In this document: one piece after another, positions 16,306-24,998 of the stretch | How positions within the stretch are numbered: position 1 is the stretch's first letter | Layout of the letters: the number at the start of each line of letters is the position of its first letter | Assembly (NCBI GenBank): GCA_024405115.1 | Contig: JAKSPD010000002.1 | Span: 62,001-126,000 of the forward strand | DNA length: 64,000 nucleotides | Reading direction: 5' to 3' | Source: Lachnospiraceae bacterium | GTDB lineage: Bacteria; Bacillota; Clostridia; Lachnospirales; Lachnospiraceae | Made by a program: the position numbers and the translations under genes | The notes under the pieces: model-generated | Databases searched by the model: none | Told to the model about the DNA's origin: nothing | What the model saw: only the letters and a program-made list of their open reading frames with translations

Positions 16306-18260
16306 AGCAGGAATTCCTCCTTTTCCGGAGGTATCTCGTCACGGTATACTCCCAGTATTCTTGTAAGGTTCCGGGCCATCGGAAGAAGCTCATCAAAGCC
16401 CGGTATCTCACCGTCCACGTTATCAAGGAGCCAGTCCATGTGCATAACTTCATTAAGGTCAAGGCTTCTCGAACCGTCATTAATGACATTGCCGTGGTTA
16501 TCGGTTAGTTTTGTTTTAAATATATCTATTCCGTCACTGATGATGTTTTTCTTCAGGATTTTTGCAAGCTGGACCACTCCGGCAGGGAGTCTGTCCGCAA
16601 GCGCAATGTCAATGATACCTGAATCAAGTCCCCACCAGTAATTCACTTCAGATCCGTTATGTCTGGATACCTCTTCCCACTCCCCGTTAAGGATGTACAT
16701 GATGACCCTCTCGTAAAATGTACCCCAGTTCCAGCAGGGTGCTGAAAGAGGAAGTATTTTTCCGCCCTCATCGATCTGGAAAGTTCCGAATCCGGTATCA
16801 GCCTTTAATTCATCCTCAGTTGAAACATCGTGTCCGGAGATGACACGAACACCCTCTGAAAGGAGCTTTTCAGACGGATTCTGTTCAACTCCGCTCCATT
16901 TGAGACGTATCTTCACATCGGGATTTGTCATTCTGGCACCAAGTGCAAACGCATTTATCTCAGAAGGTACCCCGAAGATTGGATACTTTGCCACAAATCC
17001 AATCGTATCGTCATCAGACATTGCACCTGCTATGGCTCCTGCGACGAATTTTGCCTCATACATCCTGCTGTAATAGGCACTTACACCTGCCATCGGCATT
17101 GATAGTGCACATACAAGTACTATTGTCTTAGGATGAAGGGTGGCAACCTTTCTTGTAGCCGAGAGAAGTGTCGGTGCCGTGACGATGAGAACCTGTGCGC
17201 CACCCCTGATTGCATTCTCCATTACGCCCTCAGCATTATCAGGGTCTGCATAATAAGTCTCAATGTTCACCCTGTTCCCAAGAGTCTCCTCCAGATGGTC
17301 AGCTCCTGACTCATGTCCCTTGACCCAGTTGGAACCGGAAGTTGTTGCAGCATGAATGAAAGCCACGTTGACCCTGCTCATACCGCTTGAGAACAGCTTT
17401 GAAATAAAGCTCTTTTCAACACTTCTAGGGCCTGTGCTTATGGCCTCACTGTCCGCTCCTGTCATGAGTATTATCTCCGGCCAGACAAGTCCGAGGCTGG
17501 TCTCAAGTTCCTTTACGGACATTTTCTTTAAAGACTCATAAGGATATACCTGAAGCCAGCAAAGCAGTCCGGTTGAAGCATCGGCATCTACGAAATCATA
17601 TCTCTTCTTATCCTCAAAGACACTTTTAAACGTGAAAAGTCTGGAAGAAAAAGCCGCCCTTTCATCCTCAGTCCATTTGTGGTCAGGCTCAAATCCCAGG
17701 CTTGCCTGAAGCTTTGCATAACATCCGGGTTTCCTGAACTGAATTGAATATAGCCTTGAAAGCTCCCAGAAATCAAGGAATTCATGATAAAGCCTTACTT
17801 CCTCACTTCCGTCATCCTTAGGATATATCCTTGTAACAGTGCCCGGTATCTTAACTGCACCAAGGCTTTTTAATACGCTGACACGCTTATTGCCCTCCTG
17901 TACATAGAATTTCCCCATGTACTCAAAGCACTGTATGGGTTCCCTGATTCCCTCCGAAAAATGGGAATTACAGAGGTTTATCCACTTCATGCCAAACTCG
18001 GTATACCGGTCCATGAGTGGCATAAAGTTTCCGGCAAAAGCATCCTGTCTTCCGTTTGTCTTAGTTCCTGCTATAAGTTCAATGGGGATGTCCATGTAAC
18101 CCAGATATCTTGTATTAAGTTTCTGGATATCTCTGACCATGTCATCAAGGGCGGGAAGATAAGGATTCTCTCCTTCCTTTACCGCCTGGTCATAATATCT
18201 TTCTCCCATTTTTACCGCAAGCCTGTACTGGTCAACGGCTTCAGAATTATTATTCATCAT
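16302..18260 (-). CDS. ParB/sulfiredoxin-like domain fused to BMP-family ligand-binding domain
   Basis: This 652-residue protein has no signal peptide, Cys lipobox or membrane helix. The N-terminal third contains a ParB/Srx-like core (PIELIAGTKTNGRQDAF near 59-75 and YVQEGNKRVSVLKSLGA near 119-135). From about residue 312 it follows the BMP/PnrA purine-nucleoside-binding lipoprotein fold (VAFIHAATTSGSNWVKGHESGADHLE, then IGFVAKYPIFGVPSEINAFALGAR). BMP proteins normally sit outside the cell for ABC import, so this one is probably a cytoplasmic sensor or enzyme. It overlaps the Na/Pi cotransporter by 11 bases and the phosphoesterase by 4. Function is not established. Confidence 0.7.
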   Translation of the reverse strand: MMNNNSEAVDQYRLAVKMGERYYDQAVKEGENPYLPALDDMVRDIQKLNTRYLGYMDIPIELIAGTKTNGRQDAFAGNFMPLMDRYTEFGMKWINLCNSHFSEGIREPIQCFEYMGKFYVQEGNKRVSVLKSLGAVKIPGTVTRIYPKDDGSEEVRLYHEFLDFWELSRLYSIQFRKPGCYAKLQASLGFEPDHKWTEDERAAFSSRLFTFKSVFEDKKRYDFVDADASTGLLCWLQVYPYESLKKMSVKELETSLGLVWPEIILMTGADSEAISTGPRSVEKSFISKLFSSGMSRVNVAFIHAATTSGSNWVKGHESGADHLEETLGNRVNIETYYADPDNAEGVMENAIRGGAQVLIVTAPTLLSATRKVATLHPKTIVLVCALSMPMAGVSAYYSRMYEAKFVAGAIAGAMSDDDTIGFVAKYPIFGVPSEINAFALGARMTNPDVKIRLKWSGVEQNPSEKLLSEGVRVISGHDVSTEDELKADTGFGTFQIDEGGKILPLSAPCWNWGTFYERVIMYILNGEWEEVSRHNGSEVNYWWGLDSGIIDIALADRLPAGVVQLAKILKKNIISDGIDIFKTKLTDNHGNVINDGSRSLDLNEVMHMDWLLDNVDGEIPGFDELLPMARNLTRILGVYRDEIPPEKEEFLL

Positions 18261-20055
18261 TACCTATTCTGTCTAACTTTGCAAAGTACTCTTCGTGAGC
18301 AGCCTTATACTCACGGTTGAATGCCTCATCACCACCCTGATGAAGCGATGTAATATAATCATGTGCCTGTTCTGCCAGTTCCGGATATACCCTGGAAACA
18401 GTCGCCACGCCAACATTGGAACAGATATCTGAAATCCTCTCTATGTCTGAAAGCAGGTTAAGGAATTCAGCTCCTGCCTCCATGCTGCACCTTCCGTCCT
18501 TAATACGGTCGATGTGATGATCCTTCATTGCATTCACGAGGTCATCGATAACCTCCTCCAAAGGCTCGATATGCTTTGCGGCCTCGACATCACGTTTTTT
18601 GAAGGTCTGCTCGGTATATCCAAGTATCTTTATAATTAACTCGCTGATTATGTCGATTTCCTCCATTGCTTCCTTTGAGAAAACAATTTCTTTTTTATTG
18701 ACCCTTTCAGCTGTTTCGGCAATATTCGTTGCATGGTCTCCCAGTCTCTCAAATTCCGTAACGACCTTGTAATACTGGTCCATTATTGAAACATGCAGAT
18801 CAGTCTTGATGTTGGGCGATATGGCCAGAAGGTACTTGCTTACGCTGTCAGTCATCAGGTCTATGTAATTTTCGGTTTCCTCAACCTTTCTGGCTTCTTC
18901 GGCGTCATATTTCTTAAGAAGTGACAGGGCACGTCTTATATTCTCCTCAGAAAGTCTGAGCATTGTAAGGAGAACGTTGTAACATCCACGGAATGCGATG
19001 GCCGGTGAACGGAAGAATATCGGGTTAAGTTCGTCAAGAAGATCCGCATACGGATTCTCCTTAACCGGTTCGTCCTTTATGACCTTACGGCTCAGCTTCT
19101 CTGCCAGGCCAATGAAAGGCATAAGTATGAATGAGCAGCAGAAGTTAAATATGGTATTGGAGTTTGCAATACCGCCGGGATTGATTGTAACATCCCATAT
19201 CCTGTTAAGAAGTCCTAGTCTGTGTGCAATGGTTACACATACGAAAACAACCACTGTCTCCCCAAGGTTGTATATGACATTTACAAATCCTACCCTCTTT
19301 GCCTCCGGCTTTGCACCGATGGAACACACGAGGAAGGTTGTAAGACAGTCACCCAGATAAATGCCGAGGATAACGGAATAGATGGCCTTAAAGCTCAAAA
19401 CTCCAGACATTGAGAAAGCCTGAAGGATGCCGACCGTTGCCGATGAGCTCTGTAAGATAAACGCAACCACAAAACCTGTGAGATATCCGATGACAGGGTT
19501 GCCGCTTAAAGAATTGAAATATGGATCAAAAACGCCGCTCTTTGTCAGGACACTTACTGATGATGTCATGTTAAGAAGACCTGAAAAAAGTATTCCAAAT
19601 CCAATGGCTATGGTACCCACAACCTTCGAATTGCTGAACTTAAGGAACATGATGCATACGATTCCTATAATGAGTGCCAGCGGTGCAAGTGTCGAGGGCT
19701 GAAGAAATCTTAATACTGCACTTCCTGAAGCATCAACATCCAAAAGCCTTATGATCTGTCCAGTGACGGTTGTTCCGACATTTGCACCGATAATTATTCC
19801 AAGTGACTGATGAAGAGTCAGTATTCCTGCTGCAACAAGACCGGAAGTGATTACTATGGTAGCAGTCGAGGACTGGATAACGGCCGTCACAACCATTCCA
19901 AGAAGGAATGCCTTTAAAGGGTTATTTGTGACAAGCTCCATGGCCTTTTTAAGTGTTCCTGTTGAACCGTCCTTAAGACCGTCACCCATAAGCCGCATTC
20001 CGTAAAGGAACATGGCCAATCCGCCGAATAATGAAATAACGTCAAAAACGCTCAT
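18250..20055 (-). CDS. Na/Pi cotransporter family protein with C-terminal PhoU-like domain
   Basis: This 601-residue protein has two inverted Na/Pi-cotransporter repeats with QSSTATIVI (near 62) and QSSSATVGI (near 202), the paired QSSS-type motifs of NptA/SLC34. A cytoplasmic helical PhoU-like domain follows (about 340-590; FERLGDHATNIAE and DIERISDICSN). It imports phosphate, or possibly another anion, using sodium. No clear Shine-Dalgarno is seen; the start follows the stop of the ECF gene by about 7 bases, so coupling is likely. Confidence 0.9.
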   Translation of the reverse strand: MSVFDVISLFGGLAMFLYGMRLMGDGLKDGSTGTLKKAMELVTNNPLKAFLLGMVVTAVIQSSTATIVITSGLVAAGILTLHQSLGIIIGANVGTTVTGQIIRLLDVDASGSAVLRFLQPSTLAPLALIIGIVCIMFLKFSNSKVVGTIAIGFGILFSGLLNMTSSVSVLTKSGVFDPYFNSLSGNPVIGYLTGFVVAFILQSSSATVGILQAFSMSGVLSFKAIYSVILGIYLGDCLTTFLVCSIGAKPEAKRVGFVNVIYNLGETVVVFVCVTIAHRLGLLNRIWDVTINPGGIANSNTIFNFCCSFILMPFIGLAEKLSRKVIKDEPVKENPYADLLDELNPIFFRSPAIAFRGCYNVLLTMLRLSEENIRRALSLLKKYDAEEARKVEETENYIDLMTDSVSKYLLAISPNIKTDLHVSIMDQYYKVVTEFERLGDHATNIAETAERVNKKEIVFSKEAMEEIDIISELIIKILGYTEQTFKKRDVEAAKHIEPLEEVIDDLVNAMKDHHIDRIKDGRCSMEAGAEFLNLLSDIERISDICSNVGVATVSRVYPELAEQAHDYITSLHQGGDEAFNREYKAAHEEYFAKLDRIGNDE

Positions 20056-20062
20056 TTAAGTG

Positions 20063-20641
20063 TTAAACTCTTTTCTTTATAATTTTTAAAAGTCTCAGAA
20101 CGACGGGACTCAGCACAGCGCTTACCAGCAACTCAACCAGGAAGTTGCCCCCCACAAGACCTATGATCATATATGTACCGACCCTGTCGGCAAGCCCTGC
20201 AGCGGCAGCCCACCCGTTGATCGTATCCATGAAAAATATAAGGCATCCGATAAGGAATACCCCTGTGTTTACTATGGGACATGTTATTGCAGCTGCCACA
20301 ACGGCTGCCGTTCCGTTTTTTTTCTTTAACGCCTCATAAACGAGTCCCGAAACGAACCCGGCCAGAACACCTTTTACTATGACGGTGATTATCGTGCCGG
20401 GTACCGTCACTGCCAGAAACAGGGCGGCATCTCCGGAAAAAAGCACAGTGAGCCCGAACACAAGTCCGAGAAAGGCACCTCCGTAAGGGCCAAAAAGTAC
20501 TGCACCCACTACAATCGGTATATTTACAAGAGAAATGGAAAACGGGCCGAACCTGATGAAGCTTCCGAGAAGCTGTAAAACCACCACCAGTGCGGACATT
20601 ATTCCAAGGCCTGCGATTGTCTTTGTATCGAGTTTTTTCAT
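20063..20641 (-). CDS. ECF transporter S component (vitamin-type)
   Basis: This protein of about 192 residues has six predicted membrane segments and the S-component signature SISLVNIPIVVGAVLFGPYGG, an Ala/Gly-rich helix 1 and a conserved LGxxxGxT-like helix. It captures a vitamin or small cofactor and works with a shared energizing module encoded elsewhere. The start at 20641 (MKKLDTK) is preferred to 20713 because GGAGG lies 8 bases upstream. Ligand unknown; pantothenate- and folate-type proteins look similar. Confidence 0.8.
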   Translation of the reverse strand: MKKLDTKTIAGLGIMSALVVVLQLLGSFIRFGPFSISLVNIPIVVGAVLFGPYGGAFLGLVFGLTVLFSGDAALFLAVTVPGTIITVIVKGVLAGFVSGLVYEALKKKNGTAAVVAAAITCPIVNTGVFLIGCLIFFMDTINGWAAAAGLADRVGTYMIIGLVGGNFLVELLVSAVLSPVVLRLLKIIKKRV

Positions 20642-20690
20642 TGATTTCCTCCATTGATGAGAAAAACTTGCACCTAAAAATCCGTGTATC

Positions 20691-20699
20691 ATTATAGCA
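20691..20699 (-). promoter_or_regulatory. Extended -10 promoter of the ECF-nptA-BMP-dapF operon
   Basis: Minus strand reads TGCTATAAT, a consensus extended -10. No good -35 is present. It lies about 50 bases upstream of the chosen ECF start. Confidence 0.55.
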
Positions 20700-20744
20700 C
20701 AACAATAATCCATGTACTATGATAAAAATAACCAAAATAAACAC

Positions 20745-20796
20745 ATAAAAAAGACTGTGCATCGAAACAACAATCAGCTTCAACTGCACAGTCTTT
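20745..20796 (-). terminator. Terminator of the nfnAB-like operon
   Basis: A 12-bp perfect stem AAAGACTGTGCA (20750-20761) with its complement at 20785-20796 encloses a 23-base loop and runs into a T-tract on the minus strand. Confidence 0.8.
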
Positions 20797-20809
20797 CAAA
20801 CTGAATAAG

Positions 20810-22207
20810 TTATTTATTGCTTAAGTATTCATCGATTCCTTTGGCAGCTGCCCTTCCTGCCTCCATGGCAAGAATTACGGTTGCAGCGCCTGTTGCGGCA
20901 TCGCCTCCGCAGAATACGCCTGGCACTGATGTCCTTCCGGTCTCCTTTTCAGTCTCGATTATTCCCTTACGCCCTGTCTTAAGCCCGCCTGTGGTACTTG
21001 CAATGAGAGGGTTAGGTGAAGTTCCGAGAGACATGATCACGGTGTCACACTCAATTTCATACTCGGAGCCTGGAATCTCAACCGGTCTCCTTCTGCCTGA
21101 GGCATCAGGTTCACCGAGTTCCATTTTTATGACCTTCATTCCCTTTACCCAGCCGTTTTCATCGGTAAGGATCTCAACGGGATTCTGAAGTAGGTCAAAA
21201 ATGATTCCCTCTTCCTTTGCATGGTGTACTTCTTCAACCCTGGCGGGAAGTTCCGCCTCGCTTCTTCTGTAGACAATGTGTACTTCCGCACCAAGTCTTA
21301 AGGCTGTTCTTGCCGCATCCATGGCAACGTTTCCGCCACCCACTACACAGACCTTCTTTCCTCGCTTTATGGGTGTGTCATAATCGTCAAGGAATGCCTT
21401 CATCAGATTGTTTCTGGTCAGGAACTCATTTGCGGAGAACACGCCGTTTGCCGTCTCCCCTGGAATCCCCATGAACATTGGTAATCCCGCACCGGAACCG
21501 ATGAACACTGCCTCGTATCCCTCATTTTCAAAAAGTTCATCTATTGTGACCGTCTTTCCTACAATGACGTCGGTCTCTATCACGACTCCAAGTTTTTTAA
21601 CATTTTCAACCTCGTGCTTTACGACTCTTTCCTTTGGAAGCCTGAATTCCGGGATTCCGTAGGTCAAAACGCCGCCTGCCTCATGAAGTGCCTCAAATAT
21701 CTTGACATCATAGCCCATCTTTGCAAGGTCACCGGCACATGTGAGTCCAGAAGGTCCGGCGCCGATGACAGCAACCTTTTTGCCTTTTTTCTCAACGTCC
21801 TTCTTCGGTACGTAGCCGTTTTCCCTTGACCAGTCTGCGACAAAGCGCTCGAGCTTTCCGATTGATACTGCCTCGCCTTTAATACCCCTTATGCACACGC
21901 CTTCACACTGTGTCTCCTGAGGGCACACGCGGCCGCAGACTGCCGGAAGCGCAGATGCTTCGGCGATTATGTCAGCAGCCTTCTCAAAGTTCCTGTTCTT
22001 AACTTCCTGTATGAACGCGGGTATGTTTATGCTCACGGGGCACCCGCCCACACATCTTGCATTTTTACAGTTAAGGCAGCGCCCTGCCTCAGCCACGGCT
22101 TCCTCCTCACTGTAACCTAAGCATACCTCTTCAAAATTCGTGGCACGTACCTTCGGGTCCTGCTCACGTATAGGTACCTTTTTTAATATGTTTACTTCAA
22201 TAGCCAT
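20810..22207 (-). CDS. NADPH-dependent glutamate synthase small subunit-like protein / NfnB
   Basis: This 465-residue flavoprotein has an N-terminal pair of 4Fe-4S sites (CLNCKNARCVGGCP near 44-57 and CGRVCPQETQCEGVC near 91-105). It then has the FAD motif GAGPSGLTCAGDLA and an NADPH motif VGGGNVAMDAARTALRLG. The fold is shared by GltD and by NfnB, the ferredoxin- and NADPH-binding subunit of electron-bifurcating transhydrogenase. The overlapping partner gene resembles NfnA and no glutamate synthase large subunit is present, so NfnB is the better reading. Biochemical role is inferred. Confidence 0.82.
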   Translation of the reverse strand: MAIEVNILKKVPIREQDPKVRATNFEEVCLGYSEEEAVAEAGRCLNCKNARCVGGCPVSINIPAFIQEVKNRNFEKAADIIAEASALPAVCGRVCPQETQCEGVCIRGIKGEAVSIGKLERFVADWSRENGYVPKKDVEKKGKKVAVIGAGPSGLTCAGDLAKMGYDVKIFEALHEAGGVLTYGIPEFRLPKERVVKHEVENVKKLGVVIETDVIVGKTVTIDELFENEGYEAVFIGSGAGLPMFMGIPGETANGVFSANEFLTRNNLMKAFLDDYDTPIKRGKKVCVVGGGNVAMDAARTALRLGAEVHIVYRRSEAELPARVEEVHHAKEEGIIFDLLQNPVEILTDENGWVKGMKVIKMELGEPDASGRRRPVEIPGSEYEIECDTVIMSLGTSPNPLIASTTGGLKTGRKGIIETEKETGRTSVPGVFCGGDAATGAATVILAMEAGRAAAKGIDEYLSNK

Positions 22208-23097
22208 CAGTCCTTACCTCCGCACATTCCGCATCCGCCGTGATGGGTTGCCCCCTCCTGCAATCTGAGCATGGCCTTTCCCTCCTCGGTCTGGTAAGCT
22301 TTTGCGCGCTTCATGGCAGCATCAAAATCCACCTTGTGCCCGTCAAACTCCGGTCCGTCCACGCATGCAAATTTAACCTCTCCTCCTACCATGAGCCTGC
22401 ATGCACCGCACATTCCGGTACCGTCTACCATTATGGGGTTCATTGAGACGACTGTGGGAATTCCCATCTCCTTTGTGGTAAGACACGCAAACTTCATCAT
22501 TATCACGGGGCCTATCGCTATACAGAGGTCATATTTATTTCCCTCTTCGTAAACAAGCTGCTTCATGGCAACAGTCACGTTTCCATTTATTCCGTATGAT
22601 CCGTCATCAGTTGCTATGTAAAGGTTTCCGGCAACTGCCTTCATCTCATTTTCAAGAATTATGATATCCTTTGTCTTTCCGCCGATGATCACGTCTGCAT
22701 CAACACCGTGCTCATGGAGCCACTTTACCTGCGGATACACGGGAGCCGCGCCCACTCCGCCTGCAACAAAGAGTATCTTTTTTTCCTTAAGTTCATTCAA
22801 AGGTGTGCTTATAAGTTCAGAAGGCCTTCCAAGTGGTCCCACAAAATCAGCAAAGAAATCTCCCTCATTGAGTTCCTTCATACGTGTGGTAGAAGCTCCG
22901 ACTTCCTGGAACACGATGGTCACCGTTCCTGCCCCGCGGTCGTAGTCGCATACGGTAAGCGGTATTCTCTCGCCCTTATCGTCAATGCGCACTATGATAA
23001 ATTCACCGGGCTGGCATTTTGCAGCCACTCTTTCAGCCTTGACATCCATCAGCCAGATTTTGTCGGTAAGATGGACTTTCCTTACAATCTCAAACAT
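22207..23097 (-). CDS. FAD/NAD-binding reductase subunit, sulfide dehydrogenase/NfnA-like
   Basis: This protein of about 296 residues is similar to SudB, PyrK and NfnA. It has the FAD-binding segment RIPLTVCDYDRGAGT, the NAD-binding FVAGGVGAAPVYPQVK and a C-terminal 2Fe-2S Cys cluster (MCGACRLMVGGEVKFACVDGPEFDGH and the final HHGGCGMCGGKD). The start at 23097 (MFEIVRK) follows a GGAGG site; an upstream TTG at 23142 is less likely. Stop and start overlap with the NfnB-like gene. The pair probably couples NADH, NADPH and ferredoxin. Confidence 0.82.
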   Translation of the reverse strand: MFEIVRKVHLTDKIWLMDVKAERVAAKCQPGEFIIVRIDDKGERIPLTVCDYDRGAGTVTIVFQEVGASTTRMKELNEGDFFADFVGPLGRPSELISTPLNELKEKKILFVAGGVGAAPVYPQVKWLHEHGVDADVIIGGKTKDIIILENEMKAVAGNLYIATDDGSYGINGNVTVAMKQLVYEEGNKYDLCIAIGPVIMMKFACLTTKEMGIPTVVSMNPIMVDGTGMCGACRLMVGGEVKFACVDGPEFDGHKVDFDAAMKRAKAYQTEEGKAMLRLQEGATHHGGCGMCGGKD

Positions 23098-23150
23098 ATA
23101 TACCTCCGAATTACTGTCAAAATAAGAAGACAGTACCTCCAATTACTATA

Positions 23151-23223
23151 TTAAAAAAAACATGATCTGCAAAGGGCATTTTTCCATTATACATGTTATG
23201 CAGATATCATTATACTTGCCCTT
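23151..23223 (-). terminator. Complex hairpin region with U8 between the nucleotidase and nfnA-like genes
   Basis: On the minus strand AAGGGCA, ATCTGCA and AACATG are followed by their complements in the same order, ending in CATGTT and then eight T. The AACATG/CATGTT pair abuts the U-tract and could terminate the nucleotidase operon. The three pairings cannot all form as simple nested stems, so alternative or pseudoknotted folds are possible. Confidence 0.5.
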
Positions 23224-23229
23224 CTGATA

Positions 23230-24987
23230 CTACTCGACTGTTATCCTTCCGGCCGGCATCTCATATTGTTCTGGAATATTCCCGCCCAAGTTCTCCGTAA
23301 TATACTTCATGATCACGTTATAATCAATGTCACAGGCATCAAGTATGACTTCATCATCCAGGAACATGTTCATTCCGTCGCCGCCACTATGTGAAATGAA
23401 CTTTGATATTGCCACGGTATAATACTTTTCAGGGTCAATTTCCTCGAGACTTCCGTCAGCATTTTCCAGATAAACGTCCTTAACCCTTCTGTCTCCGGAA
23501 ACTTCAACGAAAGAACCATCATTATCCAGAACAACTGATGACTTAACCTTCGTGTTGACTGTATATATGAGTCCTGATACCTGTGCAAAAGAACCTGTCT
23601 CCCCTACTGACTTACCATCACTCGACCTGTACTCTTTTTCGGTCTTCATGGAAGCCATCTCGAGCGCATCCAGAATGTGCTGTCCTTTTGCACTTATCAA
23701 TGAAAGTTCCATTCCAAATGGCGACACCCTCAGAATATCACCATACGTAATGACACCGGCAGGTATATTGTCACGGACACCGCCACCGTTTGTCCATCCT
23801 ATCTGCGCACCCAGAACTGTTCTGTATGCATCGGCACATAAATCACCTAAGTTTGTCTCACGGTTTCTTACCATCCTCACCCCGTCAGGATCCGTGATAA
23901 GAAGGTCATAGTCAGTATTCCCTATTGCAATGCCGGTTTCAGACTCATAAGCATCCTCAATCCGGTCAATGAAAGCCTGGACTTCCATGTCCTTTTCAGG
24001 GAAGGATGTTATCAGTGTAGTCGTTAAATTGCCTTCAGGAGTAATAAGAAGTTCTCCTACTGACTGGAGTTTCGTTCCGGTTGATGAACGTATGACAAGG
24101 TCACCGTTTTTATCAGTAAGATAATCAGAACATATGAATGAATGCGAGTGTGAATCCAGGATAACATCAACGCCCTCAGTGTTGGCTATAAGGGCCGTGG
24201 AACCGAATTCCTCCCTAACGGGTTCAATACCCATGTGGGCAAGCAGGATCACATAATCCGCCCCGGCTTCCCTGCACTCGTCAATACTGCGCTGTACCGT
24301 TTCATAAAACTCGGTTGACGATTTTGCAGAAAAGTCTATTACTGTCTTCTCATCCTCCTTAAGGTTAGCGGGATTGGTGGATGTCACCGTTTCCGGAGTA
24401 TCAACACCGATAAAGGCGACCTTACGGTCACCATACTCAACTAACTCATAAGGCTTCATTCCAAAGAACGGATTGTTTCCCGAACCCGTATACTTCACAT
24501 TACAGTCAACGTACTGATACTTCGCTGACATCATGTTTGAATTTAGTGCCTTCAGTCCGTAATCAAACTCATGATTTCCAAGTGAAGCGATGTCATACCC
24601 CACCTTGTTCATGATCTGTACAATATATGCGCCCTTTGAAACAGCTCCGATGGTATCGCCCTGGAGATGATCGCCCACATCCACCAGAGTTACATACGGA
24701 GTCTTTTCCAGCATTTTTTTCCTGATGGCTGAAACACCGCTGTAACCAAGACCGTCGTTTATACCGCAATGTACGTCATTTGTGTAGATAATAATTATGT
24801 CACCAGTGATTTCTTTCTCTTCCACAGGGCTTGCGCCGATTTCCGCGCTCAGTCCCGGAGTAGTATATTCCACAAATGCCTCGGTAAGCGGAGTACTTAA
24901 ATCATCCACCTCTGCCCTCTGACATGCGGTAAAGGTTAAAATCATTGAAAGCACCGCAAGCAGTGCCGTAATTTTTTTATAATTCAT
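23230..24987 (-). CDS. 5'-nucleotidase/2',3'-cyclic phosphodiesterase lipoprotein (UshA-like)
   Basis: This 585-residue surface lipoprotein has a signal of about 22 residues ending in the lipobox TFTAC. The metallophosphatase domain follows with TNDVHCGI, VGDHLQGDT, LGNHEFDYG and LDSHSHSF. The C-terminal 5_nucleotid_C domain (about 360-560) carries substrate-binding elements such as TNGGGVRDNI and SGGDGMNMF. It hydrolyses extracellular nucleotides, releasing nucleosides and phosphate. AAGGAG lies 4 bases before the ATG. It is third gene after folT and folC; the operon link is by spacing only. Confidence 0.88.
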   Translation of the reverse strand: MNYKKITALLAVLSMILTFTACQRAEVDDLSTPLTEAFVEYTTPGLSAEIGASPVEEKEITGDIIIIYTNDVHCGINDGLGYSGVSAIRKKMLEKTPYVTLVDVGDHLQGDTIGAVSKGAYIVQIMNKVGYDIASLGNHEFDYGLKALNSNMMSAKYQYVDCNVKYTGSGNNPFFGMKPYELVEYGDRKVAFIGVDTPETVTSTNPANLKEDEKTVIDFSAKSSTEFYETVQRSIDECREAGADYVILLAHMGIEPVREEFGSTALIANTEGVDVILDSHSHSFICSDYLTDKNGDLVIRSSTGTKLQSVGELLITPEGNLTTTLITSFPEKDMEVQAFIDRIEDAYESETGIAIGNTDYDLLITDPDGVRMVRNRETNLGDLCADAYRTVLGAQIGWTNGGGVRDNIPAGVITYGDILRVSPFGMELSLISAKGQHILDALEMASMKTEKEYRSSDGKSVGETGSFAQVSGLIYTVNTKVKSSVVLDNDGSFVEVSGDRRVKDVYLENADGSLEEIDPEKYYTVAISKFISHSGGDGMNMFLDDEVILDACDIDYNVIMKYITENLGGNIPEQYEMPAGRITVE

Positions 24988-24998
24988 GTATCTCCTTC

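Noticed and set aside
20810..22207. True glutamate synthase small subunit (GltD)
   Set aside because: No large subunit is present and the overlapping partner is NfnA/SudB-like; kept as NfnB-like.
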